DNA of 58,405 bases from Erysipelothrix aquatica (GTDB lineage: Bacteria; Bacillota_I; Bacilli_A; Erysipelotrichales; Erysipelotrichaceae): positions 1-58,405 of the forward strand of contig NZ_WTSY02000012.1 in the NCBI RefSeq assembly GCF_009828775.2. Reading direction: 5' to 3'. The notes under the pieces were generated by a model that was not told where the DNA came from, searched no databases, and saw only the letters and a list, made by a program, of their open reading frames with translations. Positions 1 through 7,814 of this stretch are shown piece after piece; the stretch's first letter is position 1, and each line of letters opens with the position of its first letter. Both the position numbers and the translations under genes were made by a program.

Positions 1-42
1 TTGGTCTTTTATTTTTTTATTTAATTGCTTATACTTCATATG

Positions 43-76
43 GGAGCTCCTTTTAGTCGGGTGGGCTCCTTTTATT
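43..76 (+). terminator. Rho-independent terminator of an upstream gene
   Basis: A 7-bp stem (GGAGCTC at 43-49 with GGGCTCC at 63-69, one G-U pair) encloses a 13-nt loop and is followed by TTTTATT. It probably ends a transcript that enters from left of the window. Confidence 0.55.
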
Positions 77-86
77 ATACAAAAAC

Positions 87-109
87 AACCGCACCTTGGT
101 GGTGCGGTT
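87..109 (-). terminator. Hairpin with U-tract on the minus strand
   Basis: A perfect 9-bp stem (aaccgcacc / ggtgcggtt) with a 5-nt loop. The T-run lies on the minus-strand side (complement of aaaaac at 81-86), so it is oriented as a leftward terminator. No leftward gene is visible to its right; it may only block antisense transcription or be one arm of a compound structure. Confidence 0.4.
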
Positions 110-125
110 GAGATTTGAATTTAGG

Positions 126-153
126 AATAACCCTGCTGGTGGGGTTATTTTTA
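126..153 (+). terminator. Rho-independent terminator or leader hairpin
   Basis: An 8-bp stem (aataaccc 126-133 with gggttatt 142-149) is followed by TTT. It is the third hairpin in about 110 bp and lies just upstream of the first gene's promoter, so it more likely ends incoming transcription than attenuates the gene. Confidence 0.5.
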
Positions 154-180
154 TGCTTAGTTTTAGTATAGGGATAGTTA

Positions 181-189
181 TGTTACAAT
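181..189 (+). promoter_or_regulatory. Extended -10 promoter for the exonuclease gene
   Basis: TGT-TACAAT (TG motif at 181-182, -10 at 184-189) lies about 20 bp before the start codon. No good -35 is visible, so recognition would rely on the extended -10. Confidence 0.45.
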
Positions 190-210
190 ATCTCTAGAAC
201 AGAGGTAGTT

Positions 211-798
211 ATGCGATATGTAGGCAAAAATTTGTTGCAATTTGTAACAAACTTTACAGTAATCGATTTAGAAACGACAGGTCGAAGTAATAAATTTCAT
301 GACATTACAGAGATTAGCGCAATCCGTTATCGAAGTGGTGTTGTAGTGGATTCTTTTTCAACACTTGTTAAGGCAAGAAATAGTATCCTTCCTTTTGTGG
401 TATCCTTAACGGGCATCACAGATGAGATGCTTGAAGGCGCTCCTTATATCGAAGAAGTGATAGAGAAAGTGGTTGCATTTATTGGTGATGATATTATTTT
501 GGGTCATAATGTCCAATTTGATTACTTTTTGATTTACGACGCTTACAGTGTTTGTATGGATGGTATCATGCATAATGACTATATTGATACACTCCGTATC
601 TCAAGATTGTTAAATAAAAATATTAAAAACCACAAATTAGAAACTTTATGTGAGTATTTTGGCGTTGAGCGAAAGATTGGTCATCGTGGGTTTGATGACA
701 GTCTTCAGACAGCGCAGGTCTACCTTAAAATGAGAGAAAAATACTTAATGTTGCGTGAGCAAAAGCGTGAAAGAGAGGGTTATTATGAACGTATATGA
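211..798 (+). CDS. DEDDh 3'-5' exonuclease (DnaQ/PolC epsilon-like)
   Basis: A 195-residue stand-alone exonuclease domain of the DnaQ superfamily, expected to remove nucleotides 3'-5' from DNA or RNA using two metal ions. Exo I is DLETTG near residue 19, Exo II is HNVQFDYF near residue 99, and the Exo III/DEDDh signature HRGFDDSLQTA lies near residue 150. There is no polymerase or helicase domain, so it is not PolC itself. The ATG at 211 follows an AGAGGTAG ribosome site. The 3' end overlaps the HAD gene by 14 bp, so the two are translationally linked. The domain assignment is firm; substrate and role (repair, RNA turnover) are unknown. Confidence 0.85.
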   Translation: MRYVGKNLLQFVTNFTVIDLETTGRSNKFHDITEISAIRYRSGVVVDSFSTLVKARNSILPFVVSLTGITDEMLEGAPYIEEVIEKVVAFIGDDIILGHNVQFDYFLIYDAYSVCMDGIMHNDYIDTLRISRLLNKNIKNHKLETLCEYFGVERKIGHRGFDDSLQTAQVYLKMREKYLMLREQKREREGYYERI

Positions 799-1339
799 TT
801 GGGATAAAACGATTTATGATGGAGATAGTTCAATTGACTTTTACAAGTTTAACTTAAGAAAAGATAAGAAGCTATCTAAGTTATGGTTGAAGCAAACGAA
901 AGCTGCTGCTGATTACAAACGCGGTAAAATCAGTAAAACTGAAATGAAAACTGTATTTTATGAGTATTTTAAAGAGATTGAGGATATTGATCTACGTGTT
1001 TTAGAGTTCTGGGCAGAGCATAAGCACAAAATTAAACAATGGTACTTTGATCAACGTCGTGATGATGATTTAATTATCTCTGCTTCTCCTGAGTTTCTTT
1101 TGGAACCGATTGTTGTTGAAGAATTGGGATTAAGTTTAATCGCAAGTCGGGTGGATAAATATACTGGGGCTCATGATGGTGAAAACTGTTATGCTGCTGA
1201 AAAAGTCCGTCGTATGCGAGAGTTGTATGATTTATCTGAAATGGAGTCATTTTATTCTGATTCTTACTCAGATGACCCATTAGCCCAGTATGCGAAAGCA
1301 AGCTATTTTGTTGTCGGAAATGATATAAAACCATGGTAA
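785..1339 (+). CDS. HAD subfamily IB phosphatase
   Basis: A 184-residue haloacid dehalogenase-type hydrolase resembling phosphoserine phosphatase-like subfamily IB proteins. Motif I is DWDKT (D5 and D7 as nucleophile and acid/base), motif II is the ISAS segment, the motif III lysine lies in AAEKVRRM, and motif IV is DSYSDDP near the C-terminus. ATG 785 is chosen over an in-frame start at 755 because GAGAGGG precedes it and the HAD fold begins at once. It overlaps the exonuclease gene and ends in a strong terminator, so the two form a bicistron. The substrate cannot be read from sequence. Confidence 0.82.
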   Translation: MNVYDWDKTIYDGDSSIDFYKFNLRKDKKLSKLWLKQTKAAADYKRGKISKTEMKTVFYEYFKEIEDIDLRVLEFWAEHKHKIKQWYFDQRRDDDLIISASPEFLLEPIVVEELGLSLIASRVDKYTGAHDGENCYAAEKVRRMRELYDLSEMESFYSDSYSDDPLAQYAKASYFVVGNDIKPW

Positions 1340-1363
1340 CAGTTTGAACTGTTACTTTTTTTT
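1336..1363 (+). terminator. Rho-independent terminator after the HAD gene
   Basis: A near-perfect inverted repeat gtaacagtt / aactgttac (1336-1355) is followed by eight T residues. The stop codon lies inside the left arm. Confidence 0.9.
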
Positions 1364-1374
1364 AGGATTACGAT

Positions 1375-1380
1375 TATACT
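1375..1380 (+). promoter_or_regulatory. Possible -10 element for comFA
   Basis: TATACT lies 25 bp before the comFA start, just after the preceding terminator. The -35 region would fall in the T-tract (TTACTT) and is weak. No competence-specific (ComK or CIN-box) element was recognised. Confidence 0.35.
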
Positions 1381-1405
1381 CTTCGTATTTATTAGAGGTG
1401 ATGTA

Positions 1406-2512
1406 ATGAGAATCTGTTGGAAGTGCTTGGAGGATAACGCAAACTTGATTTCGGAGACATTTTGTAAGAGATGTTGCTTTATGCAATATTTTAATCTCGA
1501 AGAAGAATCGAGTCTAACCCATCAAAATGCAAGGAAAAAGCGCTCTTTAAAGCTAACAAATATACAGCAACGTGCGAGTGATCAGATTTTGGATCGTATC
1601 TTGAAACAGTCAATCTTTGTTGATGCAGTTTGTGGAGCGGGTAAAACAGAAATCTGTATTCCTGTTTTACGATATCTCCTTAAAAAGGGATTGCATGTTG
1701 GGTGGGCAATTCCGAGACGGGAAGTCGTGGTCGAACTAGCAGAACGAATTCAGTCATATTTGGATGATTATCATGTTACTGCAGTATTTGGTGGATGTGT
1801 TGATAAATTGTCGGGTGATTTGATTGTTTGCACAACACATCAACTATTTCGTTATCCTCAGTATTTTGATGTCCTGATACTTGATGAGCCGGATGCATTT
1901 CCGTATGTAAACGATGACCTACTTGTGCGTTTCGCAAAACTAGCTTGTCGAGGAACGTTTTTATATCTATCTGCCACATATGATATTGCTCATGTATATC
2001 GTATTGTTGTTCCATTGCGGCCCAGTGGTAAACTTCTACCAGTCCCTATTGTCAAATGTCGATATTTTCCAATAATCACATTGTTTCAAGATCTTATGAA
2101 TTTGAAACAGGAAATGGTACTTATTTTCGTACCAACTATGAAAATAGGAAAGTATATATCGCGACTCTTACGGTGTGCGTTAATAACCTCGGAATGTGTT
2201 GACAAGGAAAGTATTTTATCAACATTTCGGGAAAAGCGAAATTGGATTGTTTGTACCACAATTTTAGAGCGGGGCGTGACTTTCGAAAATTGTTATGTTT
2301 GTGTTTATGAAGCACATCACAGGGTTTTTAGTGAGTCGTCACTTGTTCAAATTACGGGGCGGGTAATGAGAGGGATGAAACCATTAAAAGGTACTGTTGT
2401 TTTCTACTGTCGCGAGTATTCAACTTCGTTACAATCGTGTGTCAATCGAATCAAAACTGCGAACGATGCTGCGCGGGGTGTTTTAAATCAGTCGATACAG
2501 GAAAAGGCATAA
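1406..2512 (+). CDS. comFA: ComFA-like DNA translocase/helicase
   Basis: A 368-residue superfamily 2 ATPase that in transformable Firmicutes helps pull single-stranded DNA into the cytoplasm. An N-terminal zinc-knuckle region has CWKC (C4, C7) and CKRC (C20, C23). Walker A is GAGKT at 77-81, the DEAD-box equivalent is DEPD at 160-163, motif III is LSAT near 188, and motif VI is QITGRVMRG near 318. It is shorter than Bacillus ComFA (about 460 residues), mainly at the ends. An AGAGGTGATG ribosome site precedes the ATG. It overlaps comFC by 76 bp, and this pairing supports the name. All ATPase motifs look intact. Confidence 0.88.
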   Translation: MRICWKCLEDNANLISETFCKRCCFMQYFNLEEESSLTHQNARKKRSLKLTNIQQRASDQILDRILKQSIFVDAVCGAGKTEICIPVLRYLLKKGLHVGWAIPRREVVVELAERIQSYLDDYHVTAVFGGCVDKLSGDLIVCTTHQLFRYPQYFDVLILDEPDAFPYVNDDLLVRFAKLACRGTFLYLSATYDIAHVYRIVVPLRPSGKLLPVPIVKCRYFPIITLFQDLMNLKQEMVLIFVPTMKIGKYISRLLRCALITSECVDKESILSTFREKRNWIVCTTILERGVTFENCYVCVYEAHHRVFSESSLVQITGRVMRGMKPLKGTVVFYCREYSTSLQSCVNRIKTANDAARGVLNQSIQEKA

Positions 2513-3063
2513 TTGACTTTTTTTTGGATAGTCCGCATTTGTGCGGATTATGCCAGCTATCAACAAACGTATTGAATTTAAATGTTGGAGAATTTAAGGT
2601 GCTCAGTTTCTATAAATACGAAACTACGGTTCGGGTCTTGCTGTTGCGATATAAAGATGGCCGTGATCGTTCATTAGCGCAACCAATCATGTGGCGAATT
2701 AAGAAAAAATTAAAGAAATACACACGTGGGAAAATGGTTGTAGTAGTTCCGTCTCGTCTAGATTCTCAAATATCACGAAGTTTTCATCATGTCGAGTATC
2801 TTCTTGATTCTGCGGGAATTGTCTCGCACTCTATTTTTGAAAACAAAGCATTACACGACCAAACTAACGTATCCGATCGAACCGACATCACTAATAATAT
2901 TATCCTAGTTGCGTTCGCAGAAATAGTAAACAAAGATGTAGTAGTTGTTGATGATATTATTAGTTCAGGGTCGAGTTTAGAGGCTTGTATGAGACTTGTT
3001 AAGCCTTATGTTAAAAGTGTTAAGGGGATTTCAATTTCATATTCTAAGCGTTTCGAAAAATAA
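2437..3063 (+). CDS. comFC: ComFC-like phosphoribosyltransferase-fold protein
   Basis: A 208-residue ComFC/GntX-family protein with a type I phosphoribosyltransferase fold; the family is needed for late steps of transformation with ComFA. Two cysteine pairs near the N-terminus (CERCCAGC, then CGLC) suit the family zinc finger, and VVVVDDIISSGSS near 170 is the PRPP-binding loop. No ATG fits the full finger. The GTG at 2437 is the best start and places it inside the comFA end, giving an unusually long overlap. The intact reading frame argues against decay. Biochemical function is not established from sequence. Confidence 0.82.
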   Translation: MCQSNQNCERCCAGCFKSVDTGKGIIDFFLDSPHLCGLCQLSTNVLNLNVGEFKVLSFYKYETTVRVLLLRYKDGRDRSLAQPIMWRIKKKLKKYTRGKMVVVVPSRLDSQISRSFHHVEYLLDSAGIVSHSIFENKALHDQTNVSDRTDITNNIILVAFAEIVNKDVVVVDDIISSGSSLEACMRLVKPYVKSVKGISISYSKRFEK

Positions 3064-3079
3064 AAGTAAGCGATTTCAC

Positions 3080-3108
3080 TTGTCTTTTAAGTGGCTCTGA
3101 CGTATAAT
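3080..3108 (+). promoter_or_regulatory. Sigma-A-type promoter for the cold-shock gene
   Basis: TTGTCT (3080-3085), a 17-bp spacer and a consensus TATAAT (3103-3108). The predicted untranslated leader to the ATG at 3145 is about 30 nt, much shorter than in E. coli cspA. Confidence 0.75.
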
Positions 3109-3144
3109 CAAACATGTCAGATGTAGAAAGGTATAGGATTTGAA

Positions 3145-3342
3145 ATGCAAGGAAAAGTAAAAAAGTTCAATAAGAACAAAGGATTCGGATTTATCACAAC
3201 AACAGAAGATAGTGATGTATTCTTTCACTATTCACACCTTGTGATGGAGGGGTTCAAGACTATCGAAGAAGGAACTGATGTCGAGTTCGAATTAATGGAT
3301 ACCGAGCGAGGCTTACAGGCACATAACATCGTTAGAATCTAA
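3145..3342 (+). CDS. csp: Cold-shock protein (CspA family)
   Basis: A 65-residue single cold-shock domain that binds single-stranded RNA/DNA and acts as an RNA chaperone. RNP1 is KGFGFI (residues 12-17) and RNP2 is VFFHYS (residues 25-30). Its length is typical. It is monocistronic, with its own promoter upstream and a strong hairpin immediately downstream. The family call is certain; whether it is cold-induced cannot be told. Confidence 0.95.
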   Translation: MQGKVKKFNKNKGFGFITTTEDSDVFFHYSHLVMEGFKTIEEGTDVEFELMDTERGLQAHNIVRI

Positions 3343-3347
3343 AGATA

Positions 3348-3372
3348 AAGTTGGCATCTGCCAACTTTTTTA
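3348..3372 (+). terminator. Rho-independent terminator after the cold-shock gene
   Basis: A 9-bp stem aagttggca / tgccaactt followed by a T-run at 3366-3371. Confidence 0.9.
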
Positions 3373-3376
3373 ATGA

Positions 3377-3405
3377 TTTCATATCAATAATGATTATGAT
3401 ACAAT
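3377..3405 (+). promoter_or_regulatory. Extended -10 promoter for secA
   Basis: TGA-TACAAT (-10 at 3400-3405), with a weak -35 TTTCAT at 3377-3382 and 17-bp spacing. GGAGG lies 8 bp before the secA start. Confidence 0.6.
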
Positions 3406-3429
3406 AAAAAATGAATGGAGGCATGAAAT

Positions 3430-5772
3430 ATGGCTGGATTTTTTAATAATTTATTTAGCGGAGACCGCAAAATTCTTAATGAAGTAGAAAAGACTGCTCA
3501 TGCTATTGATGCGCTGAAAGATGAGATTCGCGCACTCTCAGACGAAGAGCTAAAAAACAAAACAGAAATCTTTAAACAACGCCTCAACAATGGTGAAACA
3601 TTGGATGACTTATTGGTTGAATCCTTTGCGGTTGCACGTGAAGCCGCATACCGTGTAATTGGAGAATTTCCATATATTGTTCAATTAATGGGGGGTATCA
3701 TCTTACATCGTGGCGATATCGCTGAAATGCGCACCGGTGAAGGGAAAACATTAACGGCAATATTACCAACTTACTTAAACGCTTTAGATGGCAAAGGTGT
3801 TCATGTCATTACAGTTAATGAATACCTTGCGTCTCGTGATGCGGAGTGGATGGGTGAAATTCACCGCTTCTTAGGACTTACTGTAGGTACAAACTTACGT
3901 CAATTATCTGCATCTCAAAAACGAGAAGTATATGAAATGGATATTACGTATACGACGAACTCTGAAGTAGGATTTGATTATTTACGTGATAACATGGTTA
4001 CTCGTATCGAGGATCGCGTATTACGTCCACTTAATTTCGCGTTAATCGATGAGGTTGACTCGATTCTTATTGATGAATCACGTACACCTTTAATTATTTC
4101 AGGTGGTGCTCGTGAAGGCGCTCGTTTGTATGAACAGGCAGATAAATTTGCTAAGAAACTTTCACAAGGTGCTGATTATGTGGTTGATGTAAAATCAAAA
4201 ACTGTACAGCTTACGGAGTCAGGTGTTGAAAAAGCAGAAAATACATTTAAAGTAAATAACCTTTATGATTTAGACAACACAGCATTACTTCACCATATCA
4301 ATAATGCTTTGAAGGCAAACTACACAATGTTGAAAGATATTGAGTATGTTGTTCAAGACAACCAAATCGTAATCGTTGACCAATTTACAGGTCGTTTGAT
4401 GGAGGGTCGCGAGTATTCGGATGGTTTACATCAAGCACTAAGTGCAAAAGAAAATGTCGCTATCAAGCAAGAAAGTGTTACACTTGCTACGATTACATAC
4501 CAAAACTTCTTCCGTCTTTACAACAAATTATCTGGGATGACTGGTACAGCTAAAACTGAAGAAGAAGAATTCTTAGAAATCTATAATATGCGTGTCTTAG
4601 TCATTCCAACGAATCGACCAGTAGTACGTATGGATAACGAAGACTTAATTTTTGGAACGAAGAAAGCTAAATTTGAAGCACTTATTCAACAAGTTAAAGA
4701 AATTCATGAGACAGGACAACCTGTACTTGTGGGTACTGTTGCAGTTGAAACATCAGAGTATCTAAGTATGATGATGACACAACGCAAAATCAAACATGAA
4801 ATTTTGAATGCTAAGAACCATGCTCGTGAAGCGCAAATTATTGAACGCGCAGGACGTAAAGGTTCAGTAACAATCGCTACCAACATGGCTGGTCGTGGAA
4901 CTGACATCAAACTAGATGACGAATCACGTGCACTTGGAGGATTAGCGGTGATTGGTAGTGAACGTCACGAATCACGTCGTATTGATAACCAGTTACGTGG
5001 TCGTTCAGGACGTCAGGGAGATCCGGGAATGTCTCGTTTCTTCGTATCATTTGAAGACGACCTTATGATTCGTTATGGAAGTGAACGTTGGGAATCAGTC
5101 ACATCACGTCTTGGCGATGTTGCGGTTGAAAATAAAACTCTAACAAAACAAATTAGTGCAGCACAAAAACGTGTTGAAGGAATTAACTTTGACATTCGTA
5201 AAACATTGCTTGATTACGATGATGTTTTACGTCAACAACGCGAAATTATGTATGAACAACGTAACTACATTCTTGAAAATGATGATGTTCATAGTATCAT
5301 TTTTGAAATGTTCGAACGTGTTATCTCAAATACAATTGGCTCATTTAGAAATATGGAAAGTAAAGACCAGTCAGTCGATATCAATGGCTTAGTCGAAGCA
5401 CTTGAAAAACTGGGCCTTATTACTGATGCCGTTAATGAAGCATCTTTAAGTGCCATGAATGTGAATGAACTTCAAGCATTTATTGTTGGCGATGCATGGG
5501 GTCGTTACGAAGCGAAAATTGCGGAAGTATCTGACCAATTTACACGTGTCGAAAAAGATATGGCACTTCGCATGATTGACCGTTCTTGGATCGATCATAT
5601 CGATGCAATGAGCAAGTTACGCGAAGGAATTCATTTACGTTCCTATGCTCAAGAAAAACCACTACAAGCATATGTGAATGAAGGCTTTGAAATGTTTGAC
5701 GAGATGCTAGGAGCAATCGCTCAGGACATTGTAATGTTCTGCATCAATGTAAAAATTGAATACAGACAATAG
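3430..5772 (+). CDS. secA: SecA preprotein translocase ATPase
   Basis: The motor ATPase that drives secretory proteins through SecYEG. Walker A is RTGEGKT at 101-107; DEVDSILIDESRTPL is the DEAD-region signature, and GMTGTAKTEEEEF, NMAGRGTDI and QLRGRSGRQGDPG are the later helicase motifs. At 780 residues it is about 60 shorter than Bacillus SecA: it ends after the helical scaffold and lacks the C-terminal linker with the CXCX8C[HC] zinc motif. Some SecAs naturally lack this tail. It sits directly before prfB, as in many Firmicutes, and no terminator separates the two. Confidence 0.97.
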   Translation: MAGFFNNLFSGDRKILNEVEKTAHAIDALKDEIRALSDEELKNKTEIFKQRLNNGETLDDLLVESFAVAREAAYRVIGEFPYIVQLMGGIILHRGDIAEMRTGEGKTLTAILPTYLNALDGKGVHVITVNEYLASRDAEWMGEIHRFLGLTVGTNLRQLSASQKREVYEMDITYTTNSEVGFDYLRDNMVTRIEDRVLRPLNFALIDEVDSILIDESRTPLIISGGAREGARLYEQADKFAKKLSQGADYVVDVKSKTVQLTESGVEKAENTFKVNNLYDLDNTALLHHINNALKANYTMLKDIEYVVQDNQIVIVDQFTGRLMEGREYSDGLHQALSAKENVAIKQESVTLATITYQNFFRLYNKLSGMTGTAKTEEEEFLEIYNMRVLVIPTNRPVVRMDNEDLIFGTKKAKFEALIQQVKEIHETGQPVLVGTVAVETSEYLSMMMTQRKIKHEILNAKNHAREAQIIERAGRKGSVTIATNMAGRGTDIKLDDESRALGGLAVIGSERHESRRIDNQLRGRSGRQGDPGMSRFFVSFEDDLMIRYGSERWESVTSRLGDVAVENKTLTKQISAAQKRVEGINFDIRKTLLDYDDVLRQQREIMYEQRNYILENDDVHSIIFEMFERVISNTIGSFRNMESKDQSVDINGLVEALEKLGLITDAVNEASLSAMNVNELQAFIVGDAWGRYEAKIAEVSDQFTRVEKDMALRMIDRSWIDHIDAMSKLREGIHLRSYAQEKPLQAYVNEGFEMFDEMLGAIAQDIVMFCINVKIEYRQ

Positions 5773-5801
5773 ATTTAAAGAATAGACAAGGGTGATGAAT
5801 T

Positions 5802-6906
5802 TTGGAATTATTTGAAATAGCTCAAATTTTAGAAGAATCATTAGATTCACTGAAAGCGCTCGGTGATTCACTTTGACTTAGCTCAAAAGCAAAGCAAAGT
5901 AGAAGCATTAGAAGCAGAGATGGTGGTTGAAGGGTTTTGGGATGACCATAAAAAAAGTGCCCAACATATTCAGACACTAAACCAAATTAAAAAAATAGTT
6001 GAAACATATAATCAACTAATAAAGCGCATTGATGATGGTCTTGATACATTAGCATTGCTCAAGGAAGAATTCGATGAAGAGTTCAAAGAAATGCTTGAAC
6101 TAGAAGTTAAAGATATTGAGAAGGAACTAGATTCGTTCTCAATAATGATTTTACTGAGTCATGATTACGATCAAAAAAATGCAATTGTAGAGATACATCC
6201 GGGTGCTGGTGGAACTGAAAGCCAGGACTTTGCGGAGATGTTGTATCGTATGTATACACGTTGGGCACAAGACAAAAAATACAAAGTCTCGGTTCTTAAC
6301 TATTTGGATGGTGATGAGGCAGGCCTAAAAGCAGTTTCTTTCTTAGTCAGTGGACCATTAGCTTATGGCTATTTAAAAGCTGAAAAAGGGGTGCATCGTC
6401 TTGTGCGAATAAGCCCGTTTGATTCGTCAGGTAGACGCCATACATCGTTTGCATCGGTTGATGTCGCGCCAGAATTTGACAATAGTATTGAAATTGTGAT
6501 CAATCCAGAAGATATTGATGTCGATACAATGCGCGCATCTGGAGCAGGTGGACAGCACGTTAATAAAACCGATTCTGCAGTACGTATCACGCACAAAGAA
6601 TCGGGAATAGTCGTGACTTGCCAAACCGGTAGAAGTCAATTGCAAAACCGAGAAGAAGCGCTTATGATGCTCAAAAGTAAACTTTACCAACGTGAAATTG
6701 AGCAACAACAAGCAAATCTAGCGGCAATCAAAGGGGAGCAAAAACTTATAGAGTGGGGATCACAGATCCGTTCATATGTTATGCATCCATATTCAATGGT
6801 AAAAGATCATCGTACAAAGCATGAAACAAGCCAAGTTGATGATGTTTTAGATGGTGAAATTGATGACTTTATTGAAGCATTCTTGAAAATGAACGTAGGT
6901 GTATAG
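5802..6906 (+). CDS. prfB: Peptide chain release factor 2, with programmed +1 frameshift
   Basis: RF2 ends translation at UGA and UAA. Translation starts at TTG 5802 (AGGGTG just upstream), reads 24 codons to CTT, meets the in-frame TGA at 5874-5876, and must slip +1 to continue at GAC 5875. The joined product is 367 residues, normal for RF2. It has SPF (stop-codon recognition) in RISPFDSSG and the catalytic GGQ in ASGAGGQHV. A start at the later ATG 5863 would delete the conserved N-terminus and is rejected. The shift makes RF2 autoregulate: scarce RF2 favours frameshifting. Confidence 0.95.
5862..5877 (+). promoter_or_regulatory. prfB recoding site
   Basis: The slippery element CTT TGA C (5871-5877) matches the conserved RF2 shift site. 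Upstream, GGTGA (5862-5866) can pair with the 16S anti-Shine-Dalgarno end, 4 nt before CTT, and is the likely stimulator. It is weaker than the AGGGGG of E. coli. Confidence 0.9.
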
Positions 6907-7752
6907 ATGAAACAATACCAAGACAAAATAACAAATGCACTCTTATTGGTGCTCGGAAATTTTGTGCTTGCGTGTGGTGTTACATTCTTTATTCTACCAA
7001 ACAATATTTTATCGGGCGGTGTGGCAGGAGTTGCCGTCGCCCTTTATCCTATTTTAAGGGTGGAGCCGAGAATTATGATGAACATCATAATCGGGCTCGC
7101 TTTCTTAATGGGATTTGTATTTTTGGGGAAAAAGTTTGCATTAAAAACACTGGCAAGTAGCATATTATATCCGCTTTTCGTTAATTTATTGAGTTTAATT
7201 CCGTTCAATGCAACACTTGATCCTCTAATCGCATCACTGTTTGGTGGTATTTTTATGGGTATTGGTCTCGGATTAACATTTAAAACAGGTGCAAGTACAG
7301 GAGGGATGGACATACCACCTCTCATTTTATCGCGTTATACGGGAGTCCGTGTGTCGGTCTATATTTTTGCAGTAGATGCAGCTACAGTACTCTTGGGATT
7401 CCACAGCTACACGTTGAATCAGGTTCTTATGGGATTCATATCCATTTATGCGTCAACAAAAGCAATCGATAAAATATCCCTCATTGGTGGGATAGATGCA
7501 CGACAAGTTACGATTATTTCAGATGAGTATGAGTCGATTTTAGATTATCTTCATAATAATATTGATCGTGGCTCAACAATCATTACAGCACGTGGTGGTT
7601 ATACGCAAGATCGCAAAGAAATTGTCATGACCGTGATCAGTAAAAAACAATACAATGACCTTGAAAAGGCGGTCCTTTCGATAGATTCGGAAGCCTTCTT
7701 AGTTGTTTCGAATGCAACGGAAGTCCATGGCAAGGGCTTTAGGACGGTCTAG
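6907..7752 (+). CDS. YitT-family membrane protein (DUF161 + DUF2179)
   Basis: A 281-residue membrane protein with five to six hydrophobic segments in residues 10-190 and the glycine-rich GASTGGMDIP region typical of the YitT/DUF161 family. The hydrophilic C-terminal domain (about 200-281, containing DRGSTIITARGGYT) matches DUF2179, a small predicted ligand-binding domain. The family function is unknown. The ATG directly follows the prfB stop, so it is co-transcribed and probably translationally coupled. A promoter for ftsE follows. Confidence 0.85.
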   Translation: MKQYQDKITNALLLVLGNFVLACGVTFFILPNNILSGGVAGVAVALYPILRVEPRIMMNIIIGLAFLMGFVFLGKKFALKTLASSILYPLFVNLLSLIPFNATLDPLIASLFGGIFMGIGLGLTFKTGASTGGMDIPPLILSRYTGVRVSVYIFAVDAATVLLGFHSYTLNQVLMGFISIYASTKAIDKISLIGGIDARQVTIISDEYESILDYLHNNIDRGSTIITARGGYTQDRKEIVMTVISKKQYNDLEKAVLSIDSEAFLVVSNATEVHGKGFRTV

Positions 7753-7777
7753 TTTCACGCAAACTTCAAAAGTCGTA

Positions 7778-7786
7778 TGCTATAAT
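7778..7786 (+). promoter_or_regulatory. Extended -10 promoter for the ftsEX-M23 operon
   Basis: TGC-TATAAT (-10 at 7781-7786) lies 29 bp before the ftsE start. No convincing -35 at normal spacing. GGAG at 7801-7804 is the ribosome site. Confidence 0.6.
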
Positions 7787-7814
7787 TTAAAATGAATAAA
7801 GGAGTGAGAGATAG

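Noticed and set aside
1074-1334. Minus-strand open frame of 86 codons opposite the HAD gene
   Set aside because: It is the antisense shadow of a well-supported gene, has His/Gln-rich composition, and lacks a ribosome site or family match. Many similar shadows throughout the window were dropped.
3109-3144. Long cold-shock thermosensor leader
   Set aside because: The predicted leader is only about 30 nt, too short for the cspA-type structural switch.
5863-5874. Independent start of prfB at ATG 5863
   Set aside because: It gives a truncated RF2 in the shifted frame. The TTG 5802 start, its ribosome site and the CTT-TGA-C site show a programmed frameshift instead.
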